Positions 12,960 to 24,520 of a stretch of 64,000 bases of DNA are shown here, piece by piece (positions within the stretch are counted from its first letter, which is position 1; each line of letters opens with the position of its first letter). The position numbers and the translations under genes are program-made. This stretch comes from Adiantum capillus-veneris (Eukaryota > Streptophyta > Polypodiopsida > Polypodiales > Pteridaceae): positions 38,572,537-38,636,536 of the forward strand of contig CM043966.1 in NCBI GenBank assembly GCA_014529385.2, read 5' to 3'. The notes beneath the pieces are model-generated. The model saw only the letters and a list, made by a program, of their open reading frames with translations, was not told the DNA's origin and ran no database searches.

Positions 12960-14260
12960 CAAATTCCAATGCTACAAATCAGCTATGAAGCATTGGGTGC
13001 AAGGCAATCAACTTATGGGTTGATGGCCACATTTACCTGGTGATCCAACGACCAATGCACCACTACCCCTTTGTAATGTCACTGAGCTTCTGCGTTTTAT
13101 TGGAGATGGAAGAGATGGACTGTTTGGCTACTGCTGGAGATTGTATTCAGATTTTGTCAGTGAAAGGGAAGCAAGTAAAAATCTCTTTGCTGCCTATTCA
13201 TCATTGCAAGAGAAGTCTGCGAAATATCTACAACAAGTTAGAGAGGAATCCAACAAGAAGACGAAGCAGCTGAACGATGAGATAGCGAATCTCAATGAAA
13301 AAGTACAGCAACAAGAAAAAGAGCAACAGTTTCGACTAGATAATTATGTTCAACTACAACACATTTCACGAAATATGCGTTGGCGAATCGATCATCTCAC
13401 ACATGTTTCCTTGGGCTACCACATTCGTAAGTGCAAGAGACAAGCGATGTCTTTGCTATCCTCAAGTGGTGGGGCTTGAAATAAACGATTGGGATCCTAT
13501 TCTTCCGATATCATCGATAAATGTGCATGTGTGCACACCCTTCACGCCTGTCAATGAATTCTCGACAAGTTGCTTACGCTCCATATTAATTACGCTTAGG
13601 ATATGGAGCTTGCAAAAAGAAGAGAAGAGTGTTTATGAGAACTCGAATCTATTCTATCAAGTGTTGGTCTACATGGGGGTGTAGTTGAGCTACCAAAGGA
13701 CAAGAAGGCGTCTGGAAGTACACAAGATCACCCTAATAAAGTATGTATGGGTGGTAGATAGTAAAGCTAGGCATTTTCTTTCAAACTATTTTGACTCCCA
13801 AAGTGCCAATGAGTTTCAATTGTGGAAAAAGGTGTGTGACATTACCACCTACAAAGGTAATGAAGCAGCCCTAGGAATTAAGCGTCGTGTGTGGTAATCT
13901 ACTAATGATATTTTTCGTCTTCTCAAAAAGGCAAAGCTAACCGATGATGAGATATTCACCTTAAAACTTTTAATCAATAGTTTTACATCACAAATGGTGG
14001 ATGCTTGGGGGGGACACACATAACACATTACATGGTGTGTTGAACATTTTCTTTTTGCAATCGAAATACATCTGTATGCGAAACTAAAGTTTTTTTTTTC
14101 AGCACATTCTTTTTGCACATAGTGCATTTTTTCTTGACACTTATGGTTCATTAGGCATTTGGAGCATCCAAGGAATGGAGCGCTCACACTATCAAACAAA
14201 AGCAGTGTATTATAAAAATACATGACATGGAGGTGGAAGAAAAAAGAGCAATGCCCTTCA
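12960..14260 (+). pseudogene. Decayed second copy of the RNase-H-like transposase
   Basis: This is a relative of the transposase at 25649-28300, recognised piece by piece. DPTTNAP and GDGRDGLFGY (about 13040-13130) match DPTTNAPPPF and GDGKDGLLGY there and lead into a coiled-coil stretch (13141-13400). After a gap that lacks the first two catalytic blocks come VHVCTLHAC and VGLHGG (about 13520-13680), a piece at 13741-13897, and WGG-HITHYM at about 14007-14035. A GT directly after HYM and a TTTTTTTTTCAG at about 14089-14101 sit exactly where the last intron of the other copy lies. The last exon gives YGSLGIWSIQGMERSHY and HGGGRKKSNAL. Several stops and frameshifts are present (including TGA where the other copy has Arg), so it is dead. 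No terminal inverted repeats were found around it. Confidence 0.8.
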
Positions 14261-14289
14261 CGAGATGTTCAATTGGTTCTACAGAGTTT

Positions 14290-14640
14290 TAGCAAGGAGA
14301 GAGAAAGAAGACTAGAGAACAAAGAAGTTTGAAATGTAGGATAGAGAAGTGGTTAGCTTGAGGAGATCATAATCATATCATGCTTTGAGTGCAAAAGATC
14401 GATCCTGATGCTCGTTGGAGACAAGGCAGCGTAATGGCAGGCATTGGGTGGATTTTTTTTTTTTGACACTAACATTGTCATGCAAAGTGATTTGTTAAGG
14501 CGACAATTATTAGTTCCATGGGTTAAGTTTGGTCTATTTTGGAGTCTTTTTTAATTTTGAGTGATTTTATTGAGTTTGTGTTTATTTTTTTAAACTTTGA
14601 CTATATAAGTCAAAACTCACAACTTAAAGTTCATTTCTTG
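14290..14640. other. No gene recognised
   Basis: AT-rich spacer with a T13 run near 14455-14467, between the transposase relic and a retroelement fragment. Confidence 0.3.
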
Positions 14641-14899
14641 TTTGCACATTCTAGAAAATCCTCTCAAGCCCAAACATACACACACTCATATCTTGCACAA
14701 CATGCACGGTACACAAGAGCACACCACTACGCACAACAATGACACCACCGCCACTGACAACACTAAAAATCCGCAACCAGCACCTCATATAAAATCCACC
14801 GCTTCAAATCCACATCCTCAACCACAAGTGGATAGCCCAACATAGCAACCAGCTCTAAACACCCAACCGCTCCTCAACCTTCGACTCTAGAGGATTAGA

Positions 14900-16260
14900 A
14901 CACCATGCGGCAGATTTTTGGTGATCTTGAGCCACTACATCATGCGAATTGCACACCTCTGTCAGGTCTCGGACAATTCGCAGCTCTAAACAGACCCACA
15001 CAAGAAACAGGATCTGGAGCTCAAGCAATGGCAACACCTGGAGCTCAAGCAATGACATCACCTAAAGCTCAAGCAACGGCTGCACCTGAAGCTCAAGCAA
15101 TCGCTACTACACTGAAAATTCCCCCCACGAGTCAAACAAAGGGTAAAAATAAACTCTCTTCTGAAGAGCTTGAAGCTTTTCGCAAGGACCTCAAAAATGT
15201 TTTAAATGTGGGGAGCAAGGACATGGCTATCGTTCTTGCCCCAAGAGAAATGCCCGCAATGAGACTCCTAGAGTTTCTACTATCAAAGCTCCAAAATAGG
15301 ATGCTCATTGCAAAGGATCACCTCTCTCCTATGCTTGGGGACAGGTAAGGGAGCATGATGCCTTCATCTTATTTGACCCTGGGTCTACTCACAATTTCAT
15401 ATCAACGGAGTTGGCCACCAAGTTGGGCATTCAAGCTTTCAAGATGGGAGATACTATAACGGCTGACACTGCTTTCAAGGGACAACAAGCCTCCGTTACT
15501 CCCTTAACCGGTAAATTGAGGCTTCATGTCCAAAGCTACGTCGACAAAGAAGACTTTTTCATCTCTCCTCTCCAACATGAGGATGCTATCCTAGGGGCAC
15601 CATGGTTCAACCTCATGGCTGCCAACATGAATTTTTCTGAAAGGAGAATCTACTTCACCTATAGGGGAAAGAGCATGTATATAGATGCTAGTGAGTCTGG
15701 TTGTACTATACCACTTGTAAATCCTCCCGCTTTTGATAAATTGATGAAAAGCTCAGTTTTTGTGTACATGATTTTTGTCAAAGACTCCCTAAAAGGTCCC
15801 AATGTTTCATCAAATGTAAATGGTAGGAATCAAGAAGAGTTAGACTTGTCTAATTTTCTAAATGGATTCCAAGATGTGTTCATCGATGATATCCCTAAGG
15901 ATTTACCTCCAAAACGAGGGGATGATGACCATTGAATTGAGCTCCTACCAGGAAGCTCACCGCCTAACAAGCCTCCTTATCGAGTTTCCCAAGCTCAACA
16001 AGAGGAGATCATGAGGCAAGTACAAGAATTTGTAGACAAAGGGATGGTGAGGCCTAGCTCCTCTCCGTTTTGTTCTCCAGTCCTTTTAGTGCAAAAGAAA
16101 AATGGTACATACCGCATGTGTGTGGACTATCGAGCACTAAACCATATCACTATCAAAAACAAATTTCCCGTACCACAGGTAGAAGATCTGTTTGATAAGC
16201 TACAAGGCTCTACCTACTTCAATAGGATTGACCTTGTGATGAAGGGATGTGGAATGCCTC
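14900..16260 (+). pseudogene. Ty3/gypsy fragment: gag tail, protease and start of RT
   Basis: This belongs to the same retroelement family as 37894-40020, with which it shares long stretches of near-identical wording. The gag tail has a short tandem repeat of GAQAMATP-type units (about 15016-15105), then NKLSSEELEAF. The zinc-knuckle DNA follows out of frame. The protease has FDPGSTHNFIS (about 15369-15401), a D-x-G-S active-site loop, and ILGAPWFN. The RT start has MVRPSSSPFCSPVLLVQKK and CVDYRALNHITI. Homology ends at about 16235, just after YFNRIDL, and the sequence then runs into (GA)n tracts, so the fragment is truncated at its 3' side. Confidence 0.85.
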
Positions 16261-16499
16261 TCAAATTAATACATTCTAGTGTTCAAGAGGATTCTTGAAA
16301 GATTAAAGACATCTTGGTAGAATAGGTATATTAGTAAGAGGAGGTTTGAGCTTAGAAACAAGTAAGTGAGATGTATAAGTCTTGCCGAATAAATGAGTAC
16401 AATCGATGACAATTTGTTGTAGCAATTCGATATGTATGCACCAATGAGGAGCAATGAAGTGTGCATGTTCAACCTCTAAGGCTGTTGTTCTGTTGCAAG

Positions 16500-16502
<3 letters not shown>

Positions 16503-16552
<50 letters not shown>
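16503..16552. repeat. (GA)n microsatellite
   Basis: About 24 GA units. It is one of three GA tracts between the retroelement fragment and the ABCG gene. Confidence 0.95.
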
Positions 16553-16556
<4 letters not shown>

Positions 16557-16635
16557 CCAAAGTTGTCGAAAAGCGATGGATCTTGACAATCAAGACCTCC
16601 TATTCAAGAGAAAATTGGGATAACCAACCTTCAAC

Positions 16636-16639
<4 letters not shown>

Positions 16640-16673
<34 letters not shown>
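16640..16673. repeat. (GA)n microsatellite
   Basis: About 17 uninterrupted GA units. Confidence 0.95.
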
Positions 16674-16678
<5 letters not shown>

Positions 16679-16736
16679 ATGAACTAGGGACAATCCCCTA
16701 AGGATCTATCTAACGCATCTTGAACTCATCACGTCC

Positions 16737-16775
16737 CGAGAGAGAGAGAGAGAGAGAGAGACTCTGAGAGAGAGA
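16737..16775. repeat. (GA)n microsatellite, interrupted
   Basis: GA run of about 12 units, then CTCT, then more GA. It ends roughly 55 bp from the stop codon of the minus-strand ABCG gene, so it lies in or next to that gene's 3' untranslated region. Confidence 0.9.
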
Positions 16776-16830
16776 CCAAAGTTTGCAATTATGTACAGCT
16801 GGATCAGCGCAAGAAGTGTTACGAGGGTGG

Positions 16831-18960
16831 CTATGTGTTTATTTTACACAGCTTGTAGTGGAGCACAGCGTAGCCTAGCAATCTATACAAGCATACAAAG
16901 ACGACCATCACCAGGACATTCGTCCATTTGGAGCTCCTGTCAAGACCCACTTCTGCTAGCACATCGTCACTTGTGAAGGTACAGCCTCCCCCTGTCATGG
17001 CCATGCCAAAACACTTCTCATGCATGCTTGTATACTCGTTGATGAGGAGTGCGTCGAGAGGATACTTGAACAGAGAAATGTAGTGCATGAATCTCCAATA
17101 TGATGGCATGTCTTGCTTTGATATGAAGTACCCTGAAAAGAGGAAGAATGCTCCCATGCACCCTGATATCAAGGAATTTCCCATTATGTAATCCGGCACT
17201 AATGCGCTGAAAAATGCCACAAACGCGTTCGCCATTAGCAGCACCAGCCACACCACAAGCACGAAAAAGAAAAACGCAGAGGGCCTGTTGCTTAGTCCTA
17301 TAAGCCAATACACTGGAACAGAGAAAAGCACTGCAAGCATGAGAAGGAATGGAAGAAACACAAGGACATTGGCCATGAGATAGGATGATATTCTGTATGC
17401 CCCCCTTGTCGTCTCGCGCATAAACACACGTCGCTCTTGCAAGAAGATCGGCAAAGCCTCCACTGTGGATGAGAGCAAGAATGTCAAGGTGAATGCAAAG
17501 AAACCCATTCTCTCGACGATGCCGCGAACATTCGTCCCCAGATGGATGTATATAAGCCCCAAAGCAAGTCCTGCAAAGAACGCCTGCATCGTCCGAGCTG
17601 TGAAGAGCTCATATGTGCGAAAGACATTAAATGAAAACCGTTGCGAAAGAACCAGAATTTCTCTGATACTACTGTTGGCAAATGCAGGTGTCGCAATCTG
17701 GGCCTGGCAAGAGCCTTGATTCGTACATGTGTGTGCCATTTCCTTGTACATGATTTTCTTTGGTATGGAATGCCCAATACCCTTATGCATGCCGAGGTGC
17801 TGATTGATTGGGTCAGTGCCTTCGAAATCTGGGTCAACACTTGCTACAACTTTCTTGGAGGCTATATCATCAATTGCATACTCCAATATGTTCACTTGAG
17901 GTGGGATTCTGTGCCCTTCTGCCAAGAGCTTATAATGTAGCCGCCGTAGAGAACCATGGTGTACAACATGCCCATCTGCTAGGAGCAAAAAAGAGTTAAT
18001 TTGCTGGATAATGCGGTAACCTGGCTGATGAATGGTAAGTATGATGGTACGAGACCGTGTCTTTGCCATAGAGCGCAGCATCTCAATCACATGCAAAGCA
18101 GATGCACTATCAAGACCTGATGTGGGCTCATCGAGCAACAAAACAGCGGGGTCATGTATCACATCCACACCTATAGATACCCTCCTCTTCTCACCTCCAG
18201 AAATGCCCCTCACATCCTCGCTACCGACGCGCGTCTCAGCCACATGAATTAGCCTAAGCTCTTTCAGCAGAGCATCGACCCTTTCTTGCTTCTCTGCACT
18301 TGTAACTGAAGGAGGAAGCCTAAGATGTGCACTAAAGAGAAGGGTCTCTCTAACAGACAAAAGGGGGAAGAGGGCATCACTCTGTGGTATGTAGCCTGAA
18401 ATGCGTCGAAATGCGGCCACATCCATAGGTTGCTTGTTGATGAGGATGCACCCCGCAGGGCTACTAGGCTGAAGCTTTCCGGCGAAAAGCTCTAGAAGAG
18501 TGGATTTCCCTGCTCCGCTTGGCCCTGCGACTGCGAGAAGCTCGCCAGATTTTGCTGTGAAGCTAACATCTTTCACAATGAAGGTAGAGCTAGAAGAGGG
18601 CTTGTCACAAGCTCTTCTGGAGAGCTTATGAGCTAGTTTGCTTGCAAGCCCATCAGGTGTTGGAGCCTTGTAGCAAAGGTTGACGGCCTCTATCTCAAAG
18701 GCCTTAGGGCAGTGCAATTCAGCTGCATTGTCAATATTCACTGGTATGTGCAAGGGCTTTGTGTGAGCCACTCTCTCGAAAGCTATGATTCTACTCGCTT
18801 TTGAGTTGCCAATTGCTAAGTTGGGCCCATGCGGTGTAGGCAAGCTTTGCTTCTTGATGGATTGGGCAGAGGTCTGTGGGCCCAAGATGGGTTGAGAGCG
18901 GCCCCGAGGAGGTGGCGGCATGCACGGTGAGGAAGAATCCGGGACATGTTGAGGCTGCAT
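16831..18960 (-). CDS. ABC transporter G family half-size transporter (WBC type)
   Basis: An intact, intronless frame of 709 residues and the one convincing host gene in the window. Residues 1-85 are a Pro/Ser-rich tail. The nucleotide-binding domain follows: Walker A GPSGAGKST at about 146-154, Q-loop PQSD near 192-195, signature ISGGEKRRVSIG at about 253-264, Walker B VLLLDEPTSGLDS at about 273-285, and H-loop TIHQP at 309-313. A linker (about 320-430) leads to six hydrophobic segments (about 450-705), with the ABCG-typical EALPIFLQERRVFMRE turn. The NBD-before-TMD order is the ABCG hallmark. Half-size members work as dimers, usually at the plasma membrane, exporting lipids, cuticle or suberin precursors, or hormones. 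The substrate cannot be told from sequence. Lack of introns resembles some plant ABCG subclades. It starts at the only upstream ATG giving the full frame. Confidence 0.95.
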   Translation of the reverse strand: MQPQHVPDSSSPCMPPPPRGRSQPILGPQTSAQSIKKQSLPTPHGPNLAIGNSKASRIIAFERVAHTKPLHIPVNIDNAAELHCPKAFEIEAVNLCYKAPTPDGLASKLAHKLSRRACDKPSSSSTFIVKDVSFTAKSGELLAVAGPSGAGKSTLLELFAGKLQPSSPAGCILINKQPMDVAAFRRISGYIPQSDALFPLLSVRETLLFSAHLRLPPSVTSAEKQERVDALLKELRLIHVAETRVGSEDVRGISGGEKRRVSIGVDVIHDPAVLLLDEPTSGLDSASALHVIEMLRSMAKTRSRTIILTIHQPGYRIIQQINSFLLLADGHVVHHGSLRRLHYKLLAEGHRIPPQVNILEYAIDDIASKKVVASVDPDFEGTDPINQHLGMHKGIGHSIPKKIMYKEMAHTCTNQGSCQAQIATPAFANSSIREILVLSQRFSFNVFRTYELFTARTMQAFFAGLALGLIYIHLGTNVRGIVERMGFFAFTLTFLLSSTVEALPIFLQERRVFMRETTRGAYRISSYLMANVLVFLPFLLMLAVLFSVPVYWLIGLSNRPSAFFFFVLVVWLVLLMANAFVAFFSALVPDYIMGNSLISGCMGAFFLFSGYFISKQDMPSYWRFMHYISLFKYPLDALLINEYTSMHEKCFGMAMTGGGCTFTSDDVLAEVGLDRSSKWTNVLVMVVFVCLYRLLGYAVLHYKLCKINT

Positions 18961-19499
18961 TTTTGTGCAACCAGAGCTTTGCCAAGAGAAGCTGTTAGCT
19001 TGAGAAGGACTACAAAGACATAGAACTACAGAGAAGTAGTGCTTCGTTCAGCTAGACATGTAAAGGGCACTGAGCTTTGGCTTGCCATCACCCCAAAACC
19101 ATCTAATCAATTGAGTTTGATGCTAGGATGTAAAGAAACTTTAACCCTTGAATTTCGAGTAAAATAACCTATAGAGTGAAAATGAATGTAAGGTGGTTGA
19201 TTTGCTGATGTTTTTATATTTTTAGGAAATATGGATGTGCTTTGTATACAGCTACAGAGAAATTATGTTTATGGCATTGACCTCTTGATATTGAGTTGCA
19301 AGTGAGTGTATAAGTGGTTAAGGTGTCGGCGTGGTTAAGAGATCAATTCTCACAGAGATTCAAGAGGAGACAAAAGAAGAGAAAAAAACTGAGGGTGGAA
19401 ACAGCATGGGTAGAATAGTGCATAAGGTTGTGTGTGTGTAGAAGGGAGGGGAAAGGGTGGGGCAACAACAAGAGTGTGGGTAGGAGCAAGAAAGGAAGG

Positions 19500-19541
<42 letters not shown>

Positions 19542-20250
19542 GGAGCATAAGAAAAGTGGGCTTGTATGCATCTCTTTTATATGCAAAAGGTAGTAAATTT
19601 TGTGTGAGAAGAGCATGAGGACAGATTACTTCATGAGTGCTCCTCACAGAAGGGCCATTTTGACATGCACATGGCATCCTCTATTACATTATTATGCTAC
19701 AAATATATATATGTTGATGCCTCATCAAACACCCACCTTACATGAGAGTCCTCATGATCATCATACATTCTGTTTTGCCCCCACATGTACTCCTCATACT
19801 ACACTCTCTTTAAGATAAGGATCCCACACCTACCAAAATCTACATAACCCACTCCTAAAGATAAGCTCCACCTCACGGAGTCGGGTGTGTGAGTTGTAAT
19901 TTCAAGTCCTACTCTCTTCAAAAAAAAAAAAAAAAAAAGCCTAGGACAATAAAGCTTTGTGTCAAGAGGGGATCATTTCTAAGAACTATAAAAGCTAATT
20001 TTGAGTAATGTTTAGGAGGCATACCATATAAGCAATCAGAAGCCTTGCCCATCATAGGTAAACATTACCTTCATTTTCAATAAAATTTGGTAAAATAGAG
20101 GATAACAAACAAGTCCTACGAAAAAAGGTTGACACTGATTACTTCTTTGATCATCATGGTCATTAATGCATAGATATCATGTGACCTAAAGAGCTCTTTC
20201 ATAGCCCAATTGAGATTCCGTTTTAAATTATAAGGGAAGTAGATACTAAG
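18961..20250. other. Upstream region of the ABCG gene, with a GA tract and a poly-A tract
   Basis: This holds the presumed promoter side of the minus-strand ABCG gene. I see no further gene. It contains a (GA)n tract (19507-19538) and an A18 run at about 19920-19938. The stretch around 19306-19360 resembles the A-box side of a tRNA-Ser/Leu-like sequence and may be an old SINE head, too eroded to call. Confidence 0.4.
19507..19538. repeat. (GA)n microsatellite
   Basis: About 16 GA units upstream of the ABCG gene. Confidence 0.95.
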
Positions 20251-20254
20251 TAGG

Positions 20255-20643
20255 GTTTTAAGTCCCCAAAGGCTTGGTCTAATGCTAAGGCTTTGGCCTC
20301 TCAACCTACGGGTTGTGGGTTCAAATCCCCCCATTGGGTCACACTCTAGCAGGACACATTGTGCTAACCTGGTGTTCACGTTGCCAGGGCTCTTGCCCTT
20401 GGACACTCGAGTGCATCCTCCTCCTAGGGTGGGTCACCCGAGGAGGAGGTTCCTAGCTGGTTGCTATAAGTTTTCTCCATCTTCTGAGCACGCGGTGCAT
20501 CAATTAGGTGGCCATGGGGATGCCTACGTGTGTCTCTTGTCCAATGGTACACAACCCTTGCTCGATCATGTAACATGGCTAATATTCGGAAGGGATAAGC
20601 ACCTCCCCGTGTAGGCCTCTGGTGTGTCAAAAAAAAAAAAAAG
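20255..20643 (+). mobile_element. tRNA-derived SINE with poly-A tail
   Basis: The head (about 20270-20330) looks like a tRNA gene: an A-box-like GGCTTGGTCTAATGCTAAGG, then a B-box GGTTCAAATCC at about 20319-20329. A body of about 290 bp follows and ends in TGTGTC plus a poly-A run (20627-20642). RNA polymerase III promoter boxes plus a 3' A-tail are the hallmarks of a SINE. A second copy of its body lies inverted at 21005-21230, which supports mobility. It encodes no protein. Confidence 0.75.
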
Positions 20644-21004
20644 TGGGCTTGAAAATTCCATTCTATTATGTTGTGAAATAATGAAAAATAATAGGATAAT
20701 GAGTCCTTTCGTGAGGAAAAACATTCTTTTAAAATTTCCTTGAGCATGGGTTGCCTTTTGAAATTCTCACCATTTGTGTGCTCAGTATAGAACTTTTGTT
20801 TAAAATCATACTTACAAGTAATTGTGGAGAAAACCTTAATAGCAAATGACTCAAAACACATTTTCAAAAGCACCATCACATTGTTCATAGTCATCTCAAC
20901 CCCCTTTTACCTTCAAACCCCCACATCCAAAATCCCATGTTCCAACCTCCAAGTTTGTGATAGTGAGGTATTATATCCCTTCGCATTAAATCTTTCTACT
21001 TGTA

Positions 21005-21230
21005 TTTTTTTTTCTTCGACACACCAAAGCGCCCACATGCCCTTCCAAATATTAGCCATGAAACATGGTCGGGCAAGGGCCACATACCATTGAGCAAGAG
21101 CCACGCATAGGCATCACCATGGCCACCTAATTGATGCACCACGTGCAAGGAACGATGGAGAGAACTTGTAACAATGAGCTAGGAGCCTTCTCCTCGGGTG
21201 ACCCACCCTAGAAGGAGGATGCACTCGTAT
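21005..21230 (-). mobile_element. 5'-truncated SINE, inverted relative to the first copy
   Basis: On the minus strand this matches the 3' body of the SINE at 20255-20643, from the CACTCGAG-like segment through the CGGGTGACCCACCCTA block to GTGTCG and an A-rich end (T-run at 21006-21013 on the plus strand). The tRNA-like head is missing, as is common for truncated SINE copies. The two copies diverge by scattered substitutions. Confidence 0.75.
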
Positions 21231-22047
<817 letters not shown>

Positions 22048-22178
22048 TCACATGGTTGAGTTTGGGTATTCCAATGCCTCTTTTTGTTGTTTTATGCATT
22101 ATCAGGAAGTTTTTATTTGTGTACAACTATTAATTCATGGTTGTTTACAACTGCTAATTTAGGCTTGCATGTGTTGGT

Positions 22179-22180
<2 letters not shown>

Positions 22181-22261
<81 letters not shown>
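22181..22261. repeat. (GA)n microsatellite
   Basis: About 40 GA units, ending 65 bp before the 5' LTR start. Confidence 0.95.
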
Positions 22262-22265
<4 letters not shown>

Positions 22266-23105
22266 GTGTGTGTCTTTACAATTGTTAATTTAGAGCTGCA
22301 CGTGCTTGTCTTTGGTGAGAAAGAATGCATAAAATCTAATATCTAACTAACCCAAATGATTTTCTCATATTAAGATGATCATTTAATGTGGGAGAATAAA
22401 TGGGAACAAGAGTTAGAATATAGACATGTGCTTATGGATCTATCTCAACACGGGACGAAAGTCAATGAGTCCAAATGAGAGATGGTCTCTCAAAGAGCAA
22501 TGTTAGCTAATGGAGCCTCTGAAAGACCTTAGGGTTAGCTTCATTAAAGACCTCCAAAGGTTAGTGTTAAAAGTCCTTAGACCTAGGACCTTAGGCAAGC
22601 TAGGGTTGTGCTTGAGGTGGGAACCCGACCCAAGCTTGAGGTGCTTGTCGTGCTTGCTGACTAAGGTGCTTGAGGGACTTAAGGTGTTACAAAAGTCAAA
22701 CTAGATCTCTACTCAAGGGGGCGCGAGCCCTCATTGTAGGAGCTAGAGAGAGAACACACACACCCTCACACGAGTCAAGCCTTGCCTAATGAAGCAAGAA
22801 GGACACATGTCAAGTTCCTCTTTATGTTGCCCTCATAAGGTTCCTAAAGCCTATTGGTTGGCCTCTCAAGGGGTCCAATGATAATTTAGCCAATTAAATT
22901 AATTGTTTATGCATTTATCAAGTCCTCTCTCTCAAAGGGGAAAGGGGGACACTTGTCCTAAGGCTAGCATAGTTGCTTGGTATGAACTCTGCATGTGATT
23001 GGCTAAGCTCTGCATGTGATTGGCTAAGCTTGTAGGGGTCCAATCAAATTGAAGCTTGAGATACAATGAGGGGTCGACCAAGAAAGCTAGGGGTGTGCTT
23101 GGGGG

Positions 23106-23108
<3 letters not shown>

Positions 23109-23198
<90 letters not shown>
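23109..23198. repeat. (CT)n(CA)n compound microsatellite inside the LTR
   Basis: About 22 CT units then about 23 CA units. The matching position in the 3' LTR (about 41313-41345) holds a much shorter version, so the tract expanded or shrank after insertion. Confidence 0.95.
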
Positions 23199-23199
<1 letters not shown>

Positions 23200-23716
23200 T
23201 CACAAGGTCATTCTTGCTTGGCAAAGTGCAAGAGCTCCTTCTCCTTCTCCAAGATTGTTGAGAAGTTGAGAGCCTACATCAACACTCTTGGCTATGGAAT
23301 GCAAATCCAACCAAGAGCCATGCTTCAATGCTTAAGCTTGCCATCTTCTTCATCATCATTATTATGCTATTATGCTATGCTATGCAAGAAGAGTGATGAT
23401 AAATGAAGAACTATCTCTTTCTTGTATGTTACTTCTTCTTCCTCTTCCCTACCCTCATTCCCCGCTAGCTCTCTCCACCTTCGAAGGTGTTTGAGGGCCT
23501 TGGGACTGAGGTCGGGGATGGTTAATGCTTTTACAAGTTTATGTTATGCTTGTGATGCATGAAGCTTTCCATCTTCATTGCATCACCTAGGTCACAAGGA
23601 ACACAAAGATTGTAATGTACCAAGTCTCTCTTGATGGAGAATCTATAATACAAAAGCCTATTGGATGGGGGACTGGCTCCACATAAATCTGGTCCTCAAC
23701 TATTGTCATGTTCTGT

Positions 23717-24082
23717 AATTCTCTCTCTTGCAAAAGTATTGTCCATGCCAAGTTAATTAAGTATAATGGTTATGTTGCTACTGCTAATTAAGTTCACCCT
23801 CTATGTTCTCAAAGTAGTCTCACAAAAATGCTCACTCTAATTCTCTCTCTTGCAAAAGTATTTTTCATATCAAGTTAATTAAGTATAATGGTGACATTGC
23901 AATTGCTAATTAAGTTCACCCTCTATGTTCTCAAAGTTGTTTCACAAAAATGCTCACTCTAATTCTCTCTCTTGCAAAAGTATTGTTCATATCAAGTTAA
24001 TTAAGTATAATGGTGACATTGCAACTGCTAATTAAGTTCACCCTCTATGTTCTCAAAGTAGTGTCACAAAAATGCTCTCTCT
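23717..24082. repeat. 122-bp tandem repeat, three copies, in the LTR
   Basis: Units begin at about 23717, 23839 and 23961, with a partial fourth at 24083. Each opens with AATTCTCTCTCTTGCAAAAG and contains GTTAATTAAGTATAATGG. Confidence 0.9.
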
Positions 24083-24133
24083 AATTCTCTTAATTCCGCT
24101 ATTCTCAAAGTTCATAGGCCATTTCCATTACAT

Positions 24134-24145
24134 TGATATCAGAGC
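24134..24145 (+). promoter_or_regulatory. Primer-binding site, initiator-Met tRNA type
   Basis: TGATATCAGAGC differs at one base from TGGTATCAGAGC, the usual plant site complementary to initiator methionine tRNA. It lies one base after the LTR end. Confidence 0.8.
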
Positions 24146-24520
24146 TATTGGTTTCTCTTTTCTTACTTAAGAAGAGAGGTCCTAAGTTGTCCATGACAGG
24201 TTGGACCTCTTCATTGCAATAGGGTAAGTGGGACATGGATATATTATCCTGGTTGAAAAAGACTTAGTTCAAGGTACAAGACTTAATAATGGAGTCTCTC
24301 GGGGCTTGCCTTTGGCTTATTATTGAGCTATTAGAAAGCTCAATAGGAACCATAATCAACCGGGCAATGTTAGACCCTCTCCACTATTCTTTGCAATCAA
24401 CAATCTCTAAACCATGGGTGTGGCTGCTTGAGAACTAATTTTCAAAGGTAAAGAAGAGTAGTAACTAAGGTTTATGAGGGTACCAAAGCACATAGTAGCA
24501 TATACATAAGTTTAAGTAGT

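Larger units (their letters stand above)
22326..24132 (+). mobile_element. 5' LTR of the Ty3/gypsy element that hosts the DNA transposon
   Basis: It starts TGCATAAAAT and ends with CA one base before a primer-binding site. Its first ~1.2 kb matches 40561-41508, where the homology begins right after a purine-rich tract, as a 3' LTR should. It contains a (CT)n(CA)n tract (23109-23198) and three 122-bp tandem repeats (23717-24082). Length by these borders is 1807 bp. The LTR would carry the promoter and polyadenylation signals of the element. Confidence 0.8.

Noticed and set aside
19207-19224. TATA-like TTTTTATATTTTT upstream of the ABCG gene
   Set aside because: About 250 bp from the ATG in AT-rich DNA; no other promoter evidence, so not listed as a feature.
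20270-20330. Functional tRNA gene
   Set aside because: Only box-like parts are present; acceptor and anticodon stems do not form a proper cloverleaf by eye, and it heads a SINE with a poly-A tail.
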